Part shown: positions 8,809 through 18,174 of the stretch, piece after piece | Position numbering within the stretch: the first letter of the stretch is position 1 | Layout: each line of letters starts with the position of its first letter | Source of the DNA: Streptomyces sp. ISL-100 | Lineage (GTDB): Bacteria; Actinomycetota; Actinomycetes; Streptomycetales; Streptomycetaceae | Direction: 5' to 3' | NCBI RefSeq assembly: GCF_018614615.1 | Contig: NZ_JAGGOK010000076.1 | Coordinates: 44,529-108,528, forward strand | Length of the DNA: 64,000 bases | Notes under the pieces: model-generated | Seen by the model: only the letters and a program-made list of their open reading frames with translations | The model's database searches: none | What the model was told of the DNA's origin: nothing | Made by a program: the position numbers and the translations under genes

Positions 8809-9687
8809 TCAGGACGGAGGCAGTGGGCGGAACAGCCCCTCCTGCACCACCGACACCAGCAAGTTGCCCGCACGGTCGTAGATCCGGCCGCGCGCCAGCC
8901 CCCGTGCGCCCGTCGCGATGGGGGACTCCTGGTCGTACAGGAACCACTCGTCGGCCCGGAACGGCCGGTGGAACCACATCGCGTGGTCCAGCGACGCGAT
9001 GTCGAAATTGCGCGGGCCCCAGAGGGGTTCGACCGGGATGCGGACCGCGTCGAGCAGCGTCATGTCGGACGCGTACGCGAGCGCGCAGGTGTGTACGAGC
9101 TGGTCGTCGCCCAGCGGTCCGACCGCCCGCATCCACACCGCGCTGCGCGGGTCCGCCTCCTTGATCTCCTGGGCGGTCCAGCGCAGCCGGTCGACGTACC
9201 GGATGTCGAAGGGCTGGCGGCGGGCCATCCGCTCCAGTGCCTCCGGCAGCTCCCCGAGGTGTTCGCGGATCTCGTCCACCACCGTCGGCAGCGAATCGGG
9301 GTCCGGGAAGGAGAGGCGCGGCGGCAGCTGGTGCTCGAAGGCGGCCTCCTCCGGCTGGTGGAAGGAAGCGGTCAGGTTGAAGATCGTCCGGCCCTGCTGC
9401 ACCGCCGTGACCCGCCGGGTGGTGAAGGAACGCCCGTCCCGCACCCGCTCCACCTGGTAGACGATCGGCACGCCGGGGCGGCCGGGGCGCAGGAAGTACG
9501 CGTGCAGCGAGTGCACGGGCCGGTCGCCCTCGGTCGTACGTCCCGCCGCGACCAGGGCCTGGCCCGCGACCTGCCCGCCGAAGACGCGTTGCAGGGACTC
9601 CTGCGGGCTGCGGCCGCGGAAGATGTTGACCTCGATCTGCTCCAGGTCGAGCAGATCGACGAGCCGTTCGGCGGGATTCGTCGTCAC
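8809..9687 (-). CDS. tesB: Acyl-CoA thioesterase II
   Basis: 292 residues, start GTG with AAGGAGAG upstream. Double hot-dog TesB thioesterase that hydrolyses acyl-CoA to free acid and CoA in the cytosol. Visible: FRGRSPQESLQRVFGGQVAGQAL in two parts at the N-terminus, the HSLHAYFLRPG motif of the first hot dog, and in the second half the SLDHAMWFHRPF stretch with the catalytic Asp plus the terminal SVVQEGLFRP containing the catalytic Gln. Length matches E. coli TesB (286). It lies 35 bp downstream of the stop of the DUF3516 helicase gene on the same strand, so the two may be cotranscribed. Confidence 0.92.
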   Translation of the reverse strand: MTTNPAERLVDLLDLEQIEVNIFRGRSPQESLQRVFGGQVAGQALVAAGRTTEGDRPVHSLHAYFLRPGRPGVPIVYQVERVRDGRSFTTRRVTAVQQGRTIFNLTASFHQPEEAAFEHQLPPRLSFPDPDSLPTVVDEIREHLGELPEALERMARRQPFDIRYVDRLRWTAQEIKEADPRSAVWMRAVGPLGDDQLVHTCALAYASDMTLLDAVRIPVEPLWGPRNFDIASLDHAMWFHRPFRADEWFLYDQESPIATGARGLARGRIYDRAGNLLVSVVQEGLFRPLPPS

Positions 9688-9721
9688 GGGTGTCTCTCTC
9701 CTTAGCTCTTACAGCCGGCGG

Positions 9722-12235
9722 TTACAGCTGGCCTACCGAGGTGACGCGGACGACCGCCCGCCCCTCCTCGTCGGATGCGGCGAGGTCGACCTCCGCACTG
9801 ATGCCCCAGTCATGGTCGTCGTTCGGGTCGGCGAAGATCTGGCGGACGCGCCACAGGCCGTGCTCGGCGTCCTCCTCGATCATCAGCAGCTTCGGACCGC
9901 GAGCGTCAGGACCCGTGCCCAGGTCGTCGTACTCGTCCCAGTACGCGTCCATGGCCTCGCCCCACTTGTCCTCGTCCCAGCCGGAATCGCCGTCCAGCTC
10001 GCCGAGCTCCCGGACGTTGTCCAGGGCGGCCAGCTCGACGCGGCGGAACATGGCGTTGCGTACGAGTACCCGGAACGCCCGCGCGTTCGCCGTGACGGGC
10101 TTGACCTGGTCGGCGCGCTCCTGCGCCTGCTCGGCCGTCTCCACCTCGGGGTTGGCCAGCTGCTCCCACTCGTCGAGGAGGCTGGAGTCGACCTGGCGCA
10201 CCAGCTCGCCGAGCCAGGCGATCAGGTCCTCCAGGTCCTCGGACTTGATGTCGGTCGGGATGGTGTGCTCAAGGGCCTTGTACGCGCCCGCCAGGTAGCG
10301 CAGCACAATGCCCTCGGTGCGGGCGAGCTCGTAGTGCGAGGTGAACTCGGCGAAGGTCATGGCCCGCTCGTAGATGTCGCGGACCACCGACTTCGGGGAC
10401 ACCGGGTGGTCACCGACCCACGGGTGGCTCTTGCGGTACACGTTGTACCCGTGCCACAGCAGCTCCTCCAGCGGCTTCGGGTACGTGATCTCCTGGAGCC
10501 GCTCCATGCGCTCCTCGTACTCGACACGGTCCGCCTTCATCTGGCCGACCGCCTCGCCGCGCGCCTTGTTCTGCTGGGCGGCGAGGATCTGGCGCGGGTC
10601 GTCGAGGGTCGACTCGACGACGGACACCATGTCCAGGGCGTACGAGGGGGAATCCGGATCCAGCAGCTCGTACGCGGCCAGCGCGAAGGTCGACAGCGGC
10701 TGGTTGAGTGCGAAGTCATGCTGGAGATCGACGGTCAGCCGTACGGTCCGGCCGTCGGCGTCCGGGGTCTCCAGCATCTCCACCACGCCGCCGTCGAGCA
10801 GCGAACGGAAGATGGCGATGGCCCGGCGGATGTGCCGCAGCTGCGCCTTGCGCGGCTCGTGGTTGTCCTCCAGGAGGTGGCGCATGGCGGCGAAGGGGTT
10901 GCCGGGGCGGGCGATGACCGAGAGCAGCATGGTGTGCGTGACGCGGAAGCGGGACGTGAGCGGCTCGGGGTCGGAGCCGATGAGCTTGTCGAAGGTCGTC
11001 TCGGACCAGGCGACAAAGCCCTCGGGGGCCTTCTTGCGGACCACCTTGCGGCGCTTCTTCGGGTCGTCGCCCGCCTTGGCGAGCGCCTTCTCGTTCTCGA
11101 CGACGTGCTCGGGCGCCTGCGCGACGACGAAGCCCGCCGTGTCGAAGCCCGCCCGGCCGGCGCGGCCCGCGATCTGGTGGAACTCCCGGGCGCGGAGCGT
11201 GCGTACGCGCGTGCCGTCGTACTTGGTGAGGGCCGTGAAGAGGACCGTACGGATCGGGACATTGACGCCGACGCCGAGCGTGTCCGTACCGCAGATGACC
11301 TTCAGCAGACCCGCCTGCGCGAGCTTCTCCACGAGCCTGCGGTACTTGGGCAGCATGCCCGCGTGGTGCACGCCGATCCCGTGCCGCACGAACCGCGAGA
11401 GGTTCTGGCCGAACTTCGTGGTGAAGCGGAAGCTGCCGATCAGTTCGGCGATCTGGTCCTTCTCCTCGCGCGAGCACATGTTGATGCTCATCAGCGACTG
11501 CGCCCGCTCGACGGCCGCCGCCTGCGTGAAGTGCACGATGTAGACCGGTGCCTGCTTGGTTTCGAGCAGCTCGGTCAGGGTCTCGGTGATGGGCGTCAGG
11601 CGGTACTCGTACGAGAGGGGGACCGGGCGGGTCGCGGAGCGTACGACGGACGTCGGGCGGCCCGTGCGGCGCGTCAGGTCCTTCTCGAACATCGAGACGT
11701 CGCCGAGCGTCGCGGACATGAGGATGAACTGCGCCTGCGGCAGTTCCAGGAGCGGGATCTGCCAGGCCCAGCCGCGGTCCGGCTCGGCGTAGAAGTGGAA
11801 CTCGTCCATCACGACCTGGCCGATGTCGGCGTGCTTGCCGTCGCGCAGCGCGATGGAGGCCAGCACCTCTGCCGTACAGGCGATGACCGGGGCGTCGGCG
11901 TTGACGGACGCGTCGCCCGTCAGCATGCCGACGTTCTCCGTACCGAAGAGCTTGCACAGGTCGAAGAACTTCTCCGAGACCAGCGCCTTGATCGGCGCGG
12001 TGTAGAAGGTCACCTTGTCCTGCGCGAGCGCGGTGAAGTGCGCACCGGCCGCGACCAGGCTCTTGCCGGAGCCGGTGGGGGTGGACAAGATCACATTCGC
12101 GCCGGACACCACCTCGATCAGGGCCTCCTCCTGAGCGGGATAGAGACTGATGCCCTGGCCCTCGGCCCATGAGGAGAAAGCCTCGAAGAGGGCATCGGGG
12201 TCGGCGGTCGGGGGCATCTGATCGATAAGGGTCAC
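9722..12235 (-). CDS. DExH-box RNA helicase with DUF3516 C-terminal domain
   Basis: 837 residues. I chose the GTG giving V-T-L-I-D-Q-M-P, because actinobacterial relatives begin TLIDQLPPTADPD; longer ATG starts upstream look spurious. Superfamily 2 core: STPTGSGKSLVAAGAHF (motif I, about residue 50), VVMDEFHFYAEP (motif II), ILMSATLGD (motif III), HHAGMLPKYRRLVEKLA and FHQIAGRAGRAGFD (motif VI). The rest is the DUF3516 region shared with SKI2-like actinobacterial helicases; the C-terminus GISAEVDLAASDEEGRAVV and VTSVGQL is conserved. Likely acts on RNA in the cytosol (turnover or ribosome-linked), by family. Not related functionally to its neighbours in any way I can see. Confidence 0.9.
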   Translation of the reverse strand: MTLIDQMPPTADPDALFEAFSSWAEGQGISLYPAQEEALIEVVSGANVILSTPTGSGKSLVAAGAHFTALAQDKVTFYTAPIKALVSEKFFDLCKLFGTENVGMLTGDASVNADAPVIACTAEVLASIALRDGKHADIGQVVMDEFHFYAEPDRGWAWQIPLLELPQAQFILMSATLGDVSMFEKDLTRRTGRPTSVVRSATRPVPLSYEYRLTPITETLTELLETKQAPVYIVHFTQAAAVERAQSLMSINMCSREEKDQIAELIGSFRFTTKFGQNLSRFVRHGIGVHHAGMLPKYRRLVEKLAQAGLLKVICGTDTLGVGVNVPIRTVLFTALTKYDGTRVRTLRAREFHQIAGRAGRAGFDTAGFVVAQAPEHVVENEKALAKAGDDPKKRRKVVRKKAPEGFVAWSETTFDKLIGSDPEPLTSRFRVTHTMLLSVIARPGNPFAAMRHLLEDNHEPRKAQLRHIRRAIAIFRSLLDGGVVEMLETPDADGRTVRLTVDLQHDFALNQPLSTFALAAYELLDPDSPSYALDMVSVVESTLDDPRQILAAQQNKARGEAVGQMKADRVEYEERMERLQEITYPKPLEELLWHGYNVYRKSHPWVGDHPVSPKSVVRDIYERAMTFAEFTSHYELARTEGIVLRYLAGAYKALEHTIPTDIKSEDLEDLIAWLGELVRQVDSSLLDEWEQLANPEVETAEQAQERADQVKPVTANARAFRVLVRNAMFRRVELAALDNVRELGELDGDSGWDEDKWGEAMDAYWDEYDDLGTGPDARGPKLLMIEEDAEHGLWRVRQIFADPNDDHDWGISAEVDLAASDEEGRAVVRVTSVGQL

Positions 12236-12357
12236 GCCCCCATCTTGCCTGGCTTCCCCCCTGAACAGGGAACCGGTCGGTCGCACGAAGATCACGGGCG
12301 ATACGCTGCCGTGTCAACTGGGCCACACCACAAGAGCAAATGGGGCGGGGAACGACC

Positions 12358-13149
12358 ATGATGGGACCGGCGCACTCACTGTCAGGAGCAGCGGCCTGGC
12401 TGGGGGTGGGGGCGGCGGCAGCCGCGGCCGGGCATCCGATGCCGTGGCCCGTGATCGTCGTCGGCGCCCTGATCTGCGCGGGCGCGGCCCTCGCGCCCGA
12501 CCTCGACCACAAGTCCGCGACGATCTCGCGCGCCTTCGGGCCGGTGTCGAAGGGCCTGTGCGAGATCGTCGACAAGCTGTCGTACGCCGTCTACAAGGCG
12601 ACCAAGAAGCCCGGTGACCCGCGCAGGACCGGCGGCCACCGCACCCTCACCCACACCTGGCTGTGGGCGGTCATGATCGGCGGCGGAGCGTCGCTCGTGG
12701 CGTTCACCGGTGGCCGCTGGGCGGTGCTCGTGCTCCTCTTCATCCACCTGGTACTGGCGGTGGAGGGTCTGCTGTGGCGGGCCGCCCGGGTGTCCAGTGA
12801 CGTCCTGGTGTGGCTGCTCGGCGCGACGAGCGCGTGGATTCTGGCGGGCGTACTGGACAAACCGGGCAACGGGGCCGACTGGCTGTTCACCGGCGACGGC
12901 CAGGAGTATCTGTGGCTCGGCCTGCCGATCGTGCTCGGTGCGCTGGTGCACGACATCGGTGACGCGCTCACCGTCTCCGGCTGCCCGATCCTGTGGCCGA
13001 TCCCGGTCGGCCGCAAGCGCTGGTACCCGATCGGCCCGCCGAAGGCGCTGCGGTTCCGCGCGGGCAGCTGGGTGGAGCTGAAGGTGCTGATGCCGGTGTT
13101 CATGCTGCTCGGGGGAGTGGGGGGCGCGGCGGCGATGAACTTCATATGA
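12358..13149 (+). CDS. Integral membrane protein, YdjM-like metal-dependent hydrolase family
   Basis: 263 residues. Two nearby ATGs exist; the one at 12358 follows GGGGCGGGG at good distance and gives M-M-G-P-A-H-S-L-S-G, the family's usual opening with an early His. Metal-ligand candidates are visible: GPAHSLSG, AALAPDLDHKSATIS (Asp and His), GGHRTLTHTWL and GALVHDIGDALT. Several hydrophobic helices lie between. The family (YdjM, inner-membrane metal-dependent hydrolases) is induced by DNA damage in E. coli and chemically undefined. A TSGCP-like PIPVGRKRWYPIGPPKALRFRAG stretch near the end is typical. Head-to-head with the helicase gene, separated by 122 bp. Confidence 0.8.
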   Translation: MMGPAHSLSGAAAWLGVGAAAAAAGHPMPWPVIVVGALICAGAALAPDLDHKSATISRAFGPVSKGLCEIVDKLSYAVYKATKKPGDPRRTGGHRTLTHTWLWAVMIGGGASLVAFTGGRWAVLVLLFIHLVLAVEGLLWRAARVSSDVLVWLLGATSAWILAGVLDKPGNGADWLFTGDGQEYLWLGLPIVLGALVHDIGDALTVSGCPILWPIPVGRKRWYPIGPPKALRFRAGSWVELKVLMPVFMLLGGVGGAAAMNFI

Positions 13150-13264
13150 CGCGTTCCGGATGCATACACTCCGGATGTGTTCTGATGCGTTCTTATGCTT
13201 TCCGTTCGGGTGAATCCTGACGCGGACCCGCTGCCGGGCGGGCCAAGATCCAGTTCATGAGATC

Positions 13265-15164
13265 ATGGAATCCTTAAAGCTGACGCGTCGTCAATTCAGT
13301 GTTCGCACCGGCGCGGTGGCTACAGCCGCTGGCGTCACCACCGTCGCCGGGGCGGCTGCTCCCGCAGAGGCGTTGGCGCCCGCCGCTCCCCGCTCCACCG
13401 CCGACTGGCAGACGTGCCTCACCGTCGCCCGCGCCCTGCTGGTGGTCGATGAGCACAACAAGCCCCTGGTCCCCAGGTACGAGAAGATCCTTCTCGGCGA
13501 CGGGCTTCCGAGGGCCGGCGCCGCGCCGAAGAAGGTGCTGGTGATCGGCGCCGGACCGGCCGGCATGGTCGCCGCGTCGCTGCTCAAGCGAGCCGGTCAC
13601 CGGGTCACCGTCGTGGAGGCCAACGGAAACCGCGCGGGCGGCCGCATCAAGACCTTCCGTACCGGCGGCCACGAGAACGCGAAGCAGCCGTTCGCCGATC
13701 CGAAGCAGTACGCCGAGGCGGGCGCCATGCGCATCCCCGGCAGCCACCCCCTGGTCATCGGGCTGATCGACCACCTCGGCATCGAACGCCGGCCCTTCCA
13801 CTACATCGACACCGACCCCGACGGCAAGCCGGTGTACCGCACATGGATCCGCGTCAACGGGATCAGGGCCCGGCGCGCCGATTACGCGAAGAACCCCCAG
13901 GCGATCAACCGCTCCTTCGGCGTGCCGCGCGAATACGTGAATGTCCCCGCGTCCGAGATCGTCCGGCAGGCCCTGGACCCGGTCCGCGACGAGTACAGCA
14001 CCCGCCGGCCCGACGGCACCCGCGTCAACAAGCCGATGCCCCGGCTGGTCGAAGGCTGGGCCCGGATCGTCCAGCGCTTCGGCGACTGGTCGATGTACCG
14101 CTTCCTCACCGAGCACGCGAAGCTCGACACCCGCACGATCGACCTCATCGGCACGCTGGAGAACATGACGTCCCGGCTCCCGCTGTCCTTCTTGCACAGC
14201 TTCATGGGCGCCTCCCTGATCAGCCCCGGCACCAAGTTCTACGAGCTGACCGGCGGCACCGCGGTCCTCGCGGACGCCCTCCTCGACGACGTACGCGACG
14301 AGGTGCACTTCGACCGGCGCGTCACCCGCATCGAAACCCGCGACGCGGGGGCCCCGGGGCCGCGCGTGCGGCTGCACACCGTCTCCGAGGGGCGCGACGG
14401 CGAAGTGGTGCGCGAGCAGTTCTCCGGCGACACCGCCATCGTCACCATCCCTTTCTCCGGCCTGCGGCACGTCCAGGTTTCGCCCCAGCTCTCGTACGGC
14501 AAGCGCCGGGCCGTCTGCGAGGTGCACTACGACAGCGCCACCAAGGTCCTCCTCGAATTCAGCCGCCGGTGGTGGGAGATGACCGAGGAGGACTGGAAGC
14601 GCGAGCTGAACGCCATGGATCCCGGCCTGTACGACGCCTACCGCAAGGGCCGGGTCGCGAACGACGGGCGGCTGCTCGGAGCCCACCCCTCCGTGCCGCC
14701 CGGGCACCTCTCCGAGGCACAGCGCACGCACTACGCGGCACACTGCTGGGTCTCCCGCGACCAGCCCGAGGCGGCGGAGGTCATCGGGGGCGGGTCGGTG
14801 ACCGACAACCCGAACCGCTTCATGTTCAACCCGTCCCACCGCGTGCCGGGCAGCGACGGAGGCGTCGTACTCGCCTCGTACAGCTGGGCGGACGACGCCC
14901 GGCGCTGGGACTCCTACGACGACGAGGCCCGGTACGCGCTGGCGCTGCGTGGCATGCACGCAGAGCTGGCAGCGCGACCCGTACGCCTACGGGGAGGCGT
15001 CCGTACTCCTGCCCGGGCAGCACACCGAAATCCTCCCGGACATGGGCACCCGCGAAGGCCCGCTGCACTTCGCCGGGTGTCACACCTCGCTCAAGCCCGC
15101 CTGGATCGAAGGGGCGCTGGAGTCCGCGGTCCGGGCGGCGCTGGAGGTGCACGGCAGCCGCTGA
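13265..15164 (+). pseudogene. Tat-exported flavin amine oxidase (L-amino-acid oxidase type), frameshifted by an internal deletion
   Basis: The N-terminus has a Tat signal (LTRRQFSVRTGAVATAAG) and then an FAD-binding fold (VLVIGAGPAGMVAASLLKRAG, EANGNRAGGRIKTFRTG) and amine-oxidase blocks AGAMRIPGSHP, ELTGGTAVLADALLDDV and ASYSWADDARRW. After ALALRGMH at about 14960 the frame changes: the conserved end (QSWQRDPYAYGEASVLLPG, REGPLHFAG, SLKPAWIEGALESAVRAAL) continues in another frame to the TGA at 15164. From family knowledge about 15 residues (an EVFYTGAG-like stretch) should sit between these blocks, so a deletion of roughly 45-50 bp not divisible by three best explains the break. Read straight on, the frame would run to 15229 with an unrelated tail and no FAD-closing region. 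Codon 4 is TTA (13274-13276), a bldA mark. An assembly error is the alternative. Confidence 0.75.
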
Positions 15165-15178
15165 CAGCGTCGTGCTGC

Positions 15179-15219
15179 GGGGACGGTCCGGGGGGCGCGA
15201 CGGTGCCCGGACCGTCCCC
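15179..15219 (+). terminator. Terminator hairpin after the amine oxidase gene
   Basis: Perfect 13-bp inverted repeat GGGGACGGTCCGG / CCGGACCGTCCCC around a 15-nt loop, starting 15 bp after the oxidase stop codon. No U-tract follows, as is common for Streptomyces terminators. Confidence 0.75.
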
Positions 15220-15345
15220 GCGGGGGTGATGTGGCCCCGTTCGCGGAGAGTTAACGGCGTTGTAAATTGCCGAGTTGCTGTCCGGTACCTCTTCCAGGAC
15301 ACAATGGTGGCGATCTTCGATACGACGTCACGGGGAGGGGGAACA

Positions 15346-15735
15346 GTGCTGCGGATCACCGCGGCCGCCAAGGCGCTGCTGCTGGCGGTATTCGCTCTGC
15401 TCTCCCTCGCGGTGGCGACCGGCAACGCCGTCGCGGAGCCTTCTGCTGTCGGTCCTACGGCTGTTGCCGAACCCGGGGCGGCGCCGCCGGTGGCCGCGCA
15501 GGGTTCTTGTTCGCCCCCCGACTCCGATTCCACGGCCCACCCGGGCCAGGTCCGCCGGGCGCAGCGGCCGGAGACCGGCGCCCCGCAGACTGCTGTCCAT
15601 GCGGCCTGCGCCCTGTCCTCCCCGCCCGTGGAGCTCCCGCGCCACGCTCTTCCCGCCGACGGCGGTGCGCCGTACTGCCACGCGCCGTCGAGATCCGGGG
15701 ACTTCCCCGTCGCCCTCCAGGTTTTCCGCTGCTGA
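15346..15735 (+). CDS. Small secreted protein of unknown function
   Basis: 129 residues from a GTG preceded by GGGAGGGGG. Residues 1-30 look like a Sec signal peptide (basic start, then KALLLAVFALLSLAVATGNAVA). The remainder is proline- and alanine-rich with four Cys residues (GSCSPPD, HAACALS, YCHAP and the terminal Cys of ALQVFRC), which could form disulfides outside the cell. I do not recognise the family. It lies 84 bp upstream of the carbonic anhydrase gene on the same strand. The only support is the signal, start site and codon pattern; the long frame that surrounds it starts inside the oxidase gene and is not a gene. Confidence 0.6.
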   Translation: MLRITAAAKALLLAVFALLSLAVATGNAVAEPSAVGPTAVAEPGAAPPVAAQGSCSPPDSDSTAHPGQVRRAQRPETGAPQTAVHAACALSSPPVELPRHALPADGGAPYCHAPSRSGDFPVALQVFRC

Positions 15736-15818
15736 TGACGCTGCCCGTACGGACCGATTCCCGTACGTACTGATCCGTCACATCCCGGCACTGTCATCGC
15801 TCCTGGAGGCGATCCCTC

Positions 15819-16427
15819 ATGCAGACTTTCATCGACCACGCCCGCTCCCTCGGCGCACGAATAGCCGCGCGCGACGAGCAGCGCGAGTGGTTCGGACGGC
15901 TGGCGGCAGGCCAGTCTCCGCAGGCGCTTTTCATCACCTGCTCCGACTCGCGCGTCGTTCCTTCCCTGATCACCGGCGCGCGCCCCGGCGAGCTTTTCGA
16001 GCTGCGTACGGCGGGGAACGCGGTGCCCGGCTACCACGCGGACCGGCCGAGCGGTGAGGCCGCGACCATCGAGTACGCGGTGAGTGTGCTGCGGATTCCC
16101 GACATCGTGGTGTGCGGGCACTCCCACTGCGGAGCCATCGGCGCGCGGGTGCGTGGTGAGGACCTCGGCGCCGTACCGGCGGTCGCGGGCTGGCTGAACA
16201 GCCAGCTGCCGGACGACTTGAACGGACTCCACGCGGACGCCGACACGGAGGTGGCGGCGGCCGTCCAGCGCAACGTCCGCGAGCAGGTGGAGCGGCTGCG
16301 GGCCTACCCCTGCGTGGCGGAGCGGCTGGCCGCCGGACAACTGCGGCTGCACGGCTGGTTCTACGCCGTGGACACCGGCCTGGTCCTGGCGCACCAGCCT
16401 GCCGTCGACGCGTTCCTCCCGCTGTGA
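15819..16427 (+). CDS. Beta-class carbonic anhydrase
   Basis: 202 residues; AUG preceded by a GGAGG site in TCCTGGAGGCG. Interconverts CO2 and bicarbonate with a zinc ion. Zinc ligands are visible as Cys41 in ITCSDSRVV, His101 and Cys104 in VVCGHSHCGAIGA, and the Asp43-Arg45 dyad of the beta class is present. The RTAGNAVPGY block is also typical. The stop overlaps the start of a SulP transporter gene by four bases (GTGA), giving a translationally coupled pair; in bacteria such CA/SulP pairs are linked to bicarbonate uptake or balance. Cytosolic, no signal peptide. Confidence 0.93.
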   Translation: MQTFIDHARSLGARIAARDEQREWFGRLAAGQSPQALFITCSDSRVVPSLITGARPGELFELRTAGNAVPGYHADRPSGEAATIEYAVSVLRIPDIVVCGHSHCGAIGARVRGEDLGAVPAVAGWLNSQLPDDLNGLHADADTEVAAAVQRNVREQVERLRAYPCVAERLAAGQLRLHGWFYAVDTGLVLAHQPAVDAFLPL

Positions 16428-17938
16428 GCGCCGGCGTGACCACCGCCGTCAAGGCCGTAACGAAGCGTTTCGGGGGGCGGCGCGGTCCGGGCGACCTCCG
16501 TGCCGATTTCACCGCCTCGCTCGTCGTCTTCCTGGTGGCGGTGCCGCTGTGCGTGGGCGTGGCCGTCGCCTCCGGCGTACCCGCCGAACTGGGCCTGGTC
16601 ACCGGGATCGTGGGCGGGCTCGTCACCGGACTGCTGCCCGGCAGCACCCTCCAGGTCAGCGGCCCGGCGGCCGGAATGACCGTGCTCGTGTACGAGGCCG
16701 TGCAGGAGTACGGGATCGGCGCACTCGGCGCGATCGTGCTGGGCGCAGGAGTGCTGCAACTCGCCATGGGTGCCTTGCGGCTGGGCCGCTGGTTCCGGGC
16801 GATCTCGATCGCGGTGGTGCAGGGCATGCTCGCCGGCATCGGCCTGGTGCTGATCGCCGGCCAGTTGTACGCCCTGGCCGGCGCCGGGGCGCCCGCCGGC
16901 GGCCTCGCGAAGATCGGCGGCCTGCCGGGGCTGGCGGCCGGCACCTTTGGGTCGGGACCGGCCCTGGCCGCGCTGGGTATCGGGCTCGGCACGGTGGCGG
17001 TGCTGGTGCTGTGGCCGAGGATTCCGGCCGCGGCGCGCGTGCTGCCCGCCCCGCTCGCGGCGGTCGCACTCGCGACCGCGGCGGCGGTGATTTTCGACCC
17101 GCCGGTCGCGCGGGTCGAAGTGAAGGGGCTGCTCGACGCCGTACAGCCACCGGGCGTCTCCGACTTGGCACAGCTCGCCGAAGTCGGGCTGCTGGGCACG
17201 GTGGTCGCCTTCACCCTGATCGCGTCGGCGGAGAGCCTGTTCAGCGCGGCCGCGGTGGACCGGCTGCACGACGGCCCGAGGACCGACTACGACAAGGAAC
17301 TCGTCGCCCAGGGCGCGGGCAACGCGGTGTGTGGAATGCTCGGGGCGCTGCCGATGACGGCGGTGATCGTACGCAGCTCCGCCAACTTGCAGGCGGGGGC
17401 GCGCACCAAGGCCTCCCGGGTTCTGCACGGGGTGTGGCTGCTCGTCTTCGCCGCGGCGTTCCCGGCGGCTCTCGGCGTGATTCCGGTGGCGGCGCTGGCC
17501 GGTGTGCTGGTGCACGCGGGCTGGAAGCTGATCCCGGTGAAGGAACTCGTCCCGCTGTGGCGCGAACACCGCGGTGAGGCGGTGGTGCTCGGCACTACGG
17601 CGCTCGCGATCGTCGTGACCAACATGTTCGAAGGGGTACTGATCGGACTGCTGCTGGCGGTCGCGAAGTCGGCGTGGGAAATCTCGCACGTCCATGTGGA
17701 GGTGTCCGGCGGCGACGAGGACGAGCGGGGGCCAGTGCGCGTCCGTGTCCTCGGCAACGCGACCTTCCTGCGGCTCCCGAAACTCCTCGACGAACTGGAG
17801 GCGCTGCCCCGCGACCGTCCGATCGAGCTCGACCTCGCGGGCCTGCGCCACGTGGACCACGCCTGCGGCGCGGCCCTGACGCAGTGGGCGGACCGCCACA
17901 ACGAAGCAGGGGTGGAGCCAGTACGGGTCGCAGCCTGA
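16424..17938 (+). CDS. SulP-family anion transporter with STAS domain
   Basis: 504 residues, GTG start overlapping the carbonic anhydrase stop. The membrane part (about 25-420) shows SulP features: TASLVVFLVAVPLCVGVAVASG, an IVGGLVTGLLPGSTLQVSGPAAG stretch (split here from a longer run), and AESLFSAAAVDRLHDGPRTD. The C-terminal 75 residues form a STAS domain (VRVRVLGNATFLRLPKL, IELDLAGLRHVDHACGAAL). Likely substrate is bicarbonate because it is coupled to carbonic anhydrase, but sulfate or another anion cannot be excluded from sequence alone. Confidence 0.9.
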   Translation: MSAGVTTAVKAVTKRFGGRRGPGDLRADFTASLVVFLVAVPLCVGVAVASGVPAELGLVTGIVGGLVTGLLPGSTLQVSGPAAGMTVLVYEAVQEYGIGALGAIVLGAGVLQLAMGALRLGRWFRAISIAVVQGMLAGIGLVLIAGQLYALAGAGAPAGGLAKIGGLPGLAAGTFGSGPALAALGIGLGTVAVLVLWPRIPAAARVLPAPLAAVALATAAAVIFDPPVARVEVKGLLDAVQPPGVSDLAQLAEVGLLGTVVAFTLIASAESLFSAAAVDRLHDGPRTDYDKELVAQGAGNAVCGMLGALPMTAVIVRSSANLQAGARTKASRVLHGVWLLVFAAAFPAALGVIPVAALAGVLVHAGWKLIPVKELVPLWREHRGEAVVLGTTALAIVVTNMFEGVLIGLLLAVAKSAWEISHVHVEVSGGDEDERGPVRVRVLGNATFLRLPKLLDELEALPRDRPIELDLAGLRHVDHACGAALTQWADRHNEAGVEPVRVAA

Positions 17939-17964
17939 CCGACGCACAACGGCAACAAGGCCGC

Positions 17965-18153
17965 CCACGGACGGCGCCCCTGGGGTGGCGTCCACCGCAG
18001 TTACGCTCCCCGCCGCGCGCGGAACGCTCCGTGCGGGGCGGGGTGGGCCCCCGTGCGACGAGGTCGCGCACGGACGGCGTCCTTTCGGGTGGCGGTCCAC
18101 CGCAGTTACGCTCCCCGCCGCGCGCGGAACAGTCCATGCGGGGCGGGGCCCGC
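17965..18153. repeat. Two-copy direct repeat with hairpin potential
   Basis: Two copies of an 80-86 bp unit lie in the 236-bp space between the SulP gene and the convergent small membrane protein gene. Copy 1 is about 17965-18044 and copy 2 about 18068-18153. The shared core includes TCCACCGCAGTTACGCTCCC followed by CGCCGCGCGCGGAAC and a GCGGGGCGGGG end; the copies differ mainly around the first third and at GCTCCGT versus AGTCCAT. Each copy can fold CCCCGCC against GGCGGGG, so it may act as a tandem bidirectional terminator. Confidence 0.6.
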
Positions 18154-18174
18154 GGCCCGCCAGGCGCGCCGGTG

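Noticed and set aside
13265..15164. Amine oxidase or cholesterol oxidase as missing PTM FAD cyclases
   Set aside because: Both are Tat-exported and of other flavoenzyme families; PTM cyclases are cytosolic phytoene-desaturase-like.
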